Shown: in pieces, positions 63,202 to 64,000 of the stretch | Numbering within the stretch: the stretch's first letter is position 1 | How the letters are laid out: each line of letters begins with the position of its first letter | Assembly (NCBI GenBank): GCA_022826865.1 | Contig: JAJDUC010000106.1 | Location: 1 to 64,000 of the forward strand | Length of the DNA stretch: 64,000 nt | Reading direction: 5' to 3' | Source of the DNA: Anaerolineae bacterium | GTDB lineage: Bacteria > Chloroflexota > Anaerolineae > Aggregatilineales > Phototrophicaceae | Translations under genes and position numbers: made by a program | The notes under the pieces: model-generated | Seen by the model: only the letters and a program-made list of their open reading frames with translations | Told to the model about the DNA's origin: nothing | The model's database searches: none

Positions 63202-63978
63202 ATGGGAGACCGTCTGAATGGCAAGTCAGCATTCGTCACCGGCGCCGGCCAAGGCATCGGCCGCGGCATCGCCGAAGAATTGGCGGCGCACGGCGCCGCC
63301 GTGACCATCGCCGAAATCAACGAGAGGACTGGGCAGTCAACCGCTAACGCGCTTCGGCAGGCAGGCTATAAGGCGCAATTTGCGCGGGTCGATATTCGCT
63401 GCGAAGACGAAATCAGCGCCGGCGTCGCCGCTCACGTCGCGCAGTTCGGCGGGCTGGATATCGTGGTCAACAACGCGGGACAGAATCAGCATTTCGACGC
63501 CTCAAAGATGAGCGTGGACGAATGGGAGCGCTCGATGAGCCTGAATCTGCGCGGCGCCTGGCTATGCTGCAAACATGCCTTGCCCGTCATGTCCGCGCGC
63601 GGAGCCGGCGTCATCATCAACATCGCCAGCGTGCACGCCACCATGACCACCTACAACTTCTTTCCCTACAACGTCGCGAAATCGGGTTTGCTGGGCTTGA
63701 CGCGCAGCATCGCCCTCGATTGGGGGCATCAGAATATACGCTCTGTTGCCGTCAGCCCGGGGTATACGCGGACGCAGCCGCTCATTGAATTCTTCGAGCA
63801 AGCGGCTGATCCGGCGGCCGAGGAAGCGCGCGTCATCAACTTGCATCCGCTGAAACGCATTGGACAGCCCGAAGATATAGGCGCGCTGGTGGCTTTCCTG
63901 GCCAGCGACGCCGCCAGTTTCATCACCGGCACGGAAATCGTCATTGATGGCGGCATTTCCGCCCGATATGCCGACTAG
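63202..63978 (+). CDS. Short-chain dehydrogenase/reductase (classical SDR, glucose 1-dehydrogenase/FabG-like)
   Basis: A 258-aa NAD(P)-dependent oxidoreductase. Cofactor loop TGAGQGIGRG, NNAG motif (VNNAGQNQHF), catalytic serine in IINIASVHA, and YNVAKSG with the YxxxK pair. The C-terminus FITGTEIVIDGGISARY is typical of sugar- or polyol-type SDRs. Substrate unknown; the neighbouring sugar transporter hints at a carbohydrate (inference). I start at ATG 63202; TTG 63187 is an alternative. It is divergent from the transporter operon. Confidence 0.9.
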   Translation: MGDRLNGKSAFVTGAGQGIGRGIAEELAAHGAAVTIAEINERTGQSTANALRQAGYKAQFARVDIRCEDEISAGVAAHVAQFGGLDIVVNNAGQNQHFDASKMSVDEWERSMSLNLRGAWLCCKHALPVMSARGAGVIINIASVHATMTTYNFFPYNVAKSGLLGLTRSIALDWGHQNIRSVAVSPGYTRTQPLIEFFEQAADPAAEEARVINLHPLKRIGQPEDIGALVAFLASDAASFITGTEIVIDGGISARYAD

Positions 63979-64000
63979 AAGGACGGAAATCCGCGCAAGG

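Overview
The window looks like part of a chromosome from a free-living or host-associated, moderately GC-rich bacterium. My best guess is Chloroflexota (Anaerolineae-like). The guess rests on overall gene content: a large NACHT/TIR/HEAT repertoire, threonine/proline-linker lipoproteins with SH3 tails, a B. subtilis-type ManA, GT-C glycosyltransferases and GTAGGGGCG palindromic repeats. No rRNA or ribosomal protein gene is present to confirm it. GTG and TTG starts are common. TGA is used as an ordinary stop by many genes.

Layout. 1-9.6 kb: a branched-chain amino acid type (Liv) ABC transporter operon with two tandem substrate-binding proteins, two permeases, two ATPases and a trailing APH-fold kinase, convergent with an EamA exporter. 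9.8-18.5 kb: a four-gene, tightly packed putative conflict (defence) operon: TIR-NACHT-HEAT, TIR plus a non-catalytic FGE-like domain, a small protein, and a second NACHT protein that shares a GHVxFAGxD motif with the small protein. 18.6-19.1 kb: repeat-filled spacer. 19-32 kb: PQQ-type sugar dehydrogenase, coiled-coil membrane protein, ManA, ClpB, Trm112-like protein, a clan GH-A glycosidase, a flippase-like protein, a Rieske oxygenase, and an M50-type membrane protease followed by its active-site-dead paralog. 32-46 kb: P1B-4 metal ATPase behind an operator-like promoter, acyl-CoA ligase, UDP-glucose dehydrogenase, a purB-iolD-kinase operon, agmatine deiminase, Nfu_N-like protein, and a PyrK/PyrD-like/FmdB operon. 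46-57 kb: cell-envelope glycosyltransferases, cobalamin adenosyltransferase, two tRNAs, Nudix, TPR and SH3 proteins, and a thioredoxin-fold lipoprotein with an in-frame TGA at its first active-site cysteine. 57-64 kb: esterase, an unrecognised helical protein, a sugar ABC transporter (SBP plus two permeases) and an SDR dehydrogenase.

The most interesting items are: (1) the probable selenoprotein at 54892-55308 (UxxC motif, LSGC lipobox, 6-bp SECIS-like hairpin 26 nt past the TGA), which conventional gene calling truncates; (2) the four-gene TIR/NACHT/FGE-like operon; (3) three copies of a 153-198 bp non-autonomous transposon-like element (MITE), each flanked by a perfect 8-bp target duplication; (4) a family of short palindromes whose two arms vary in concert; and (5) a live/dead pair of M50 proteases. 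Five of nine convergent gene pairs overlap by exactly 4 bp at their stop codons, which indicates strong genome compaction.
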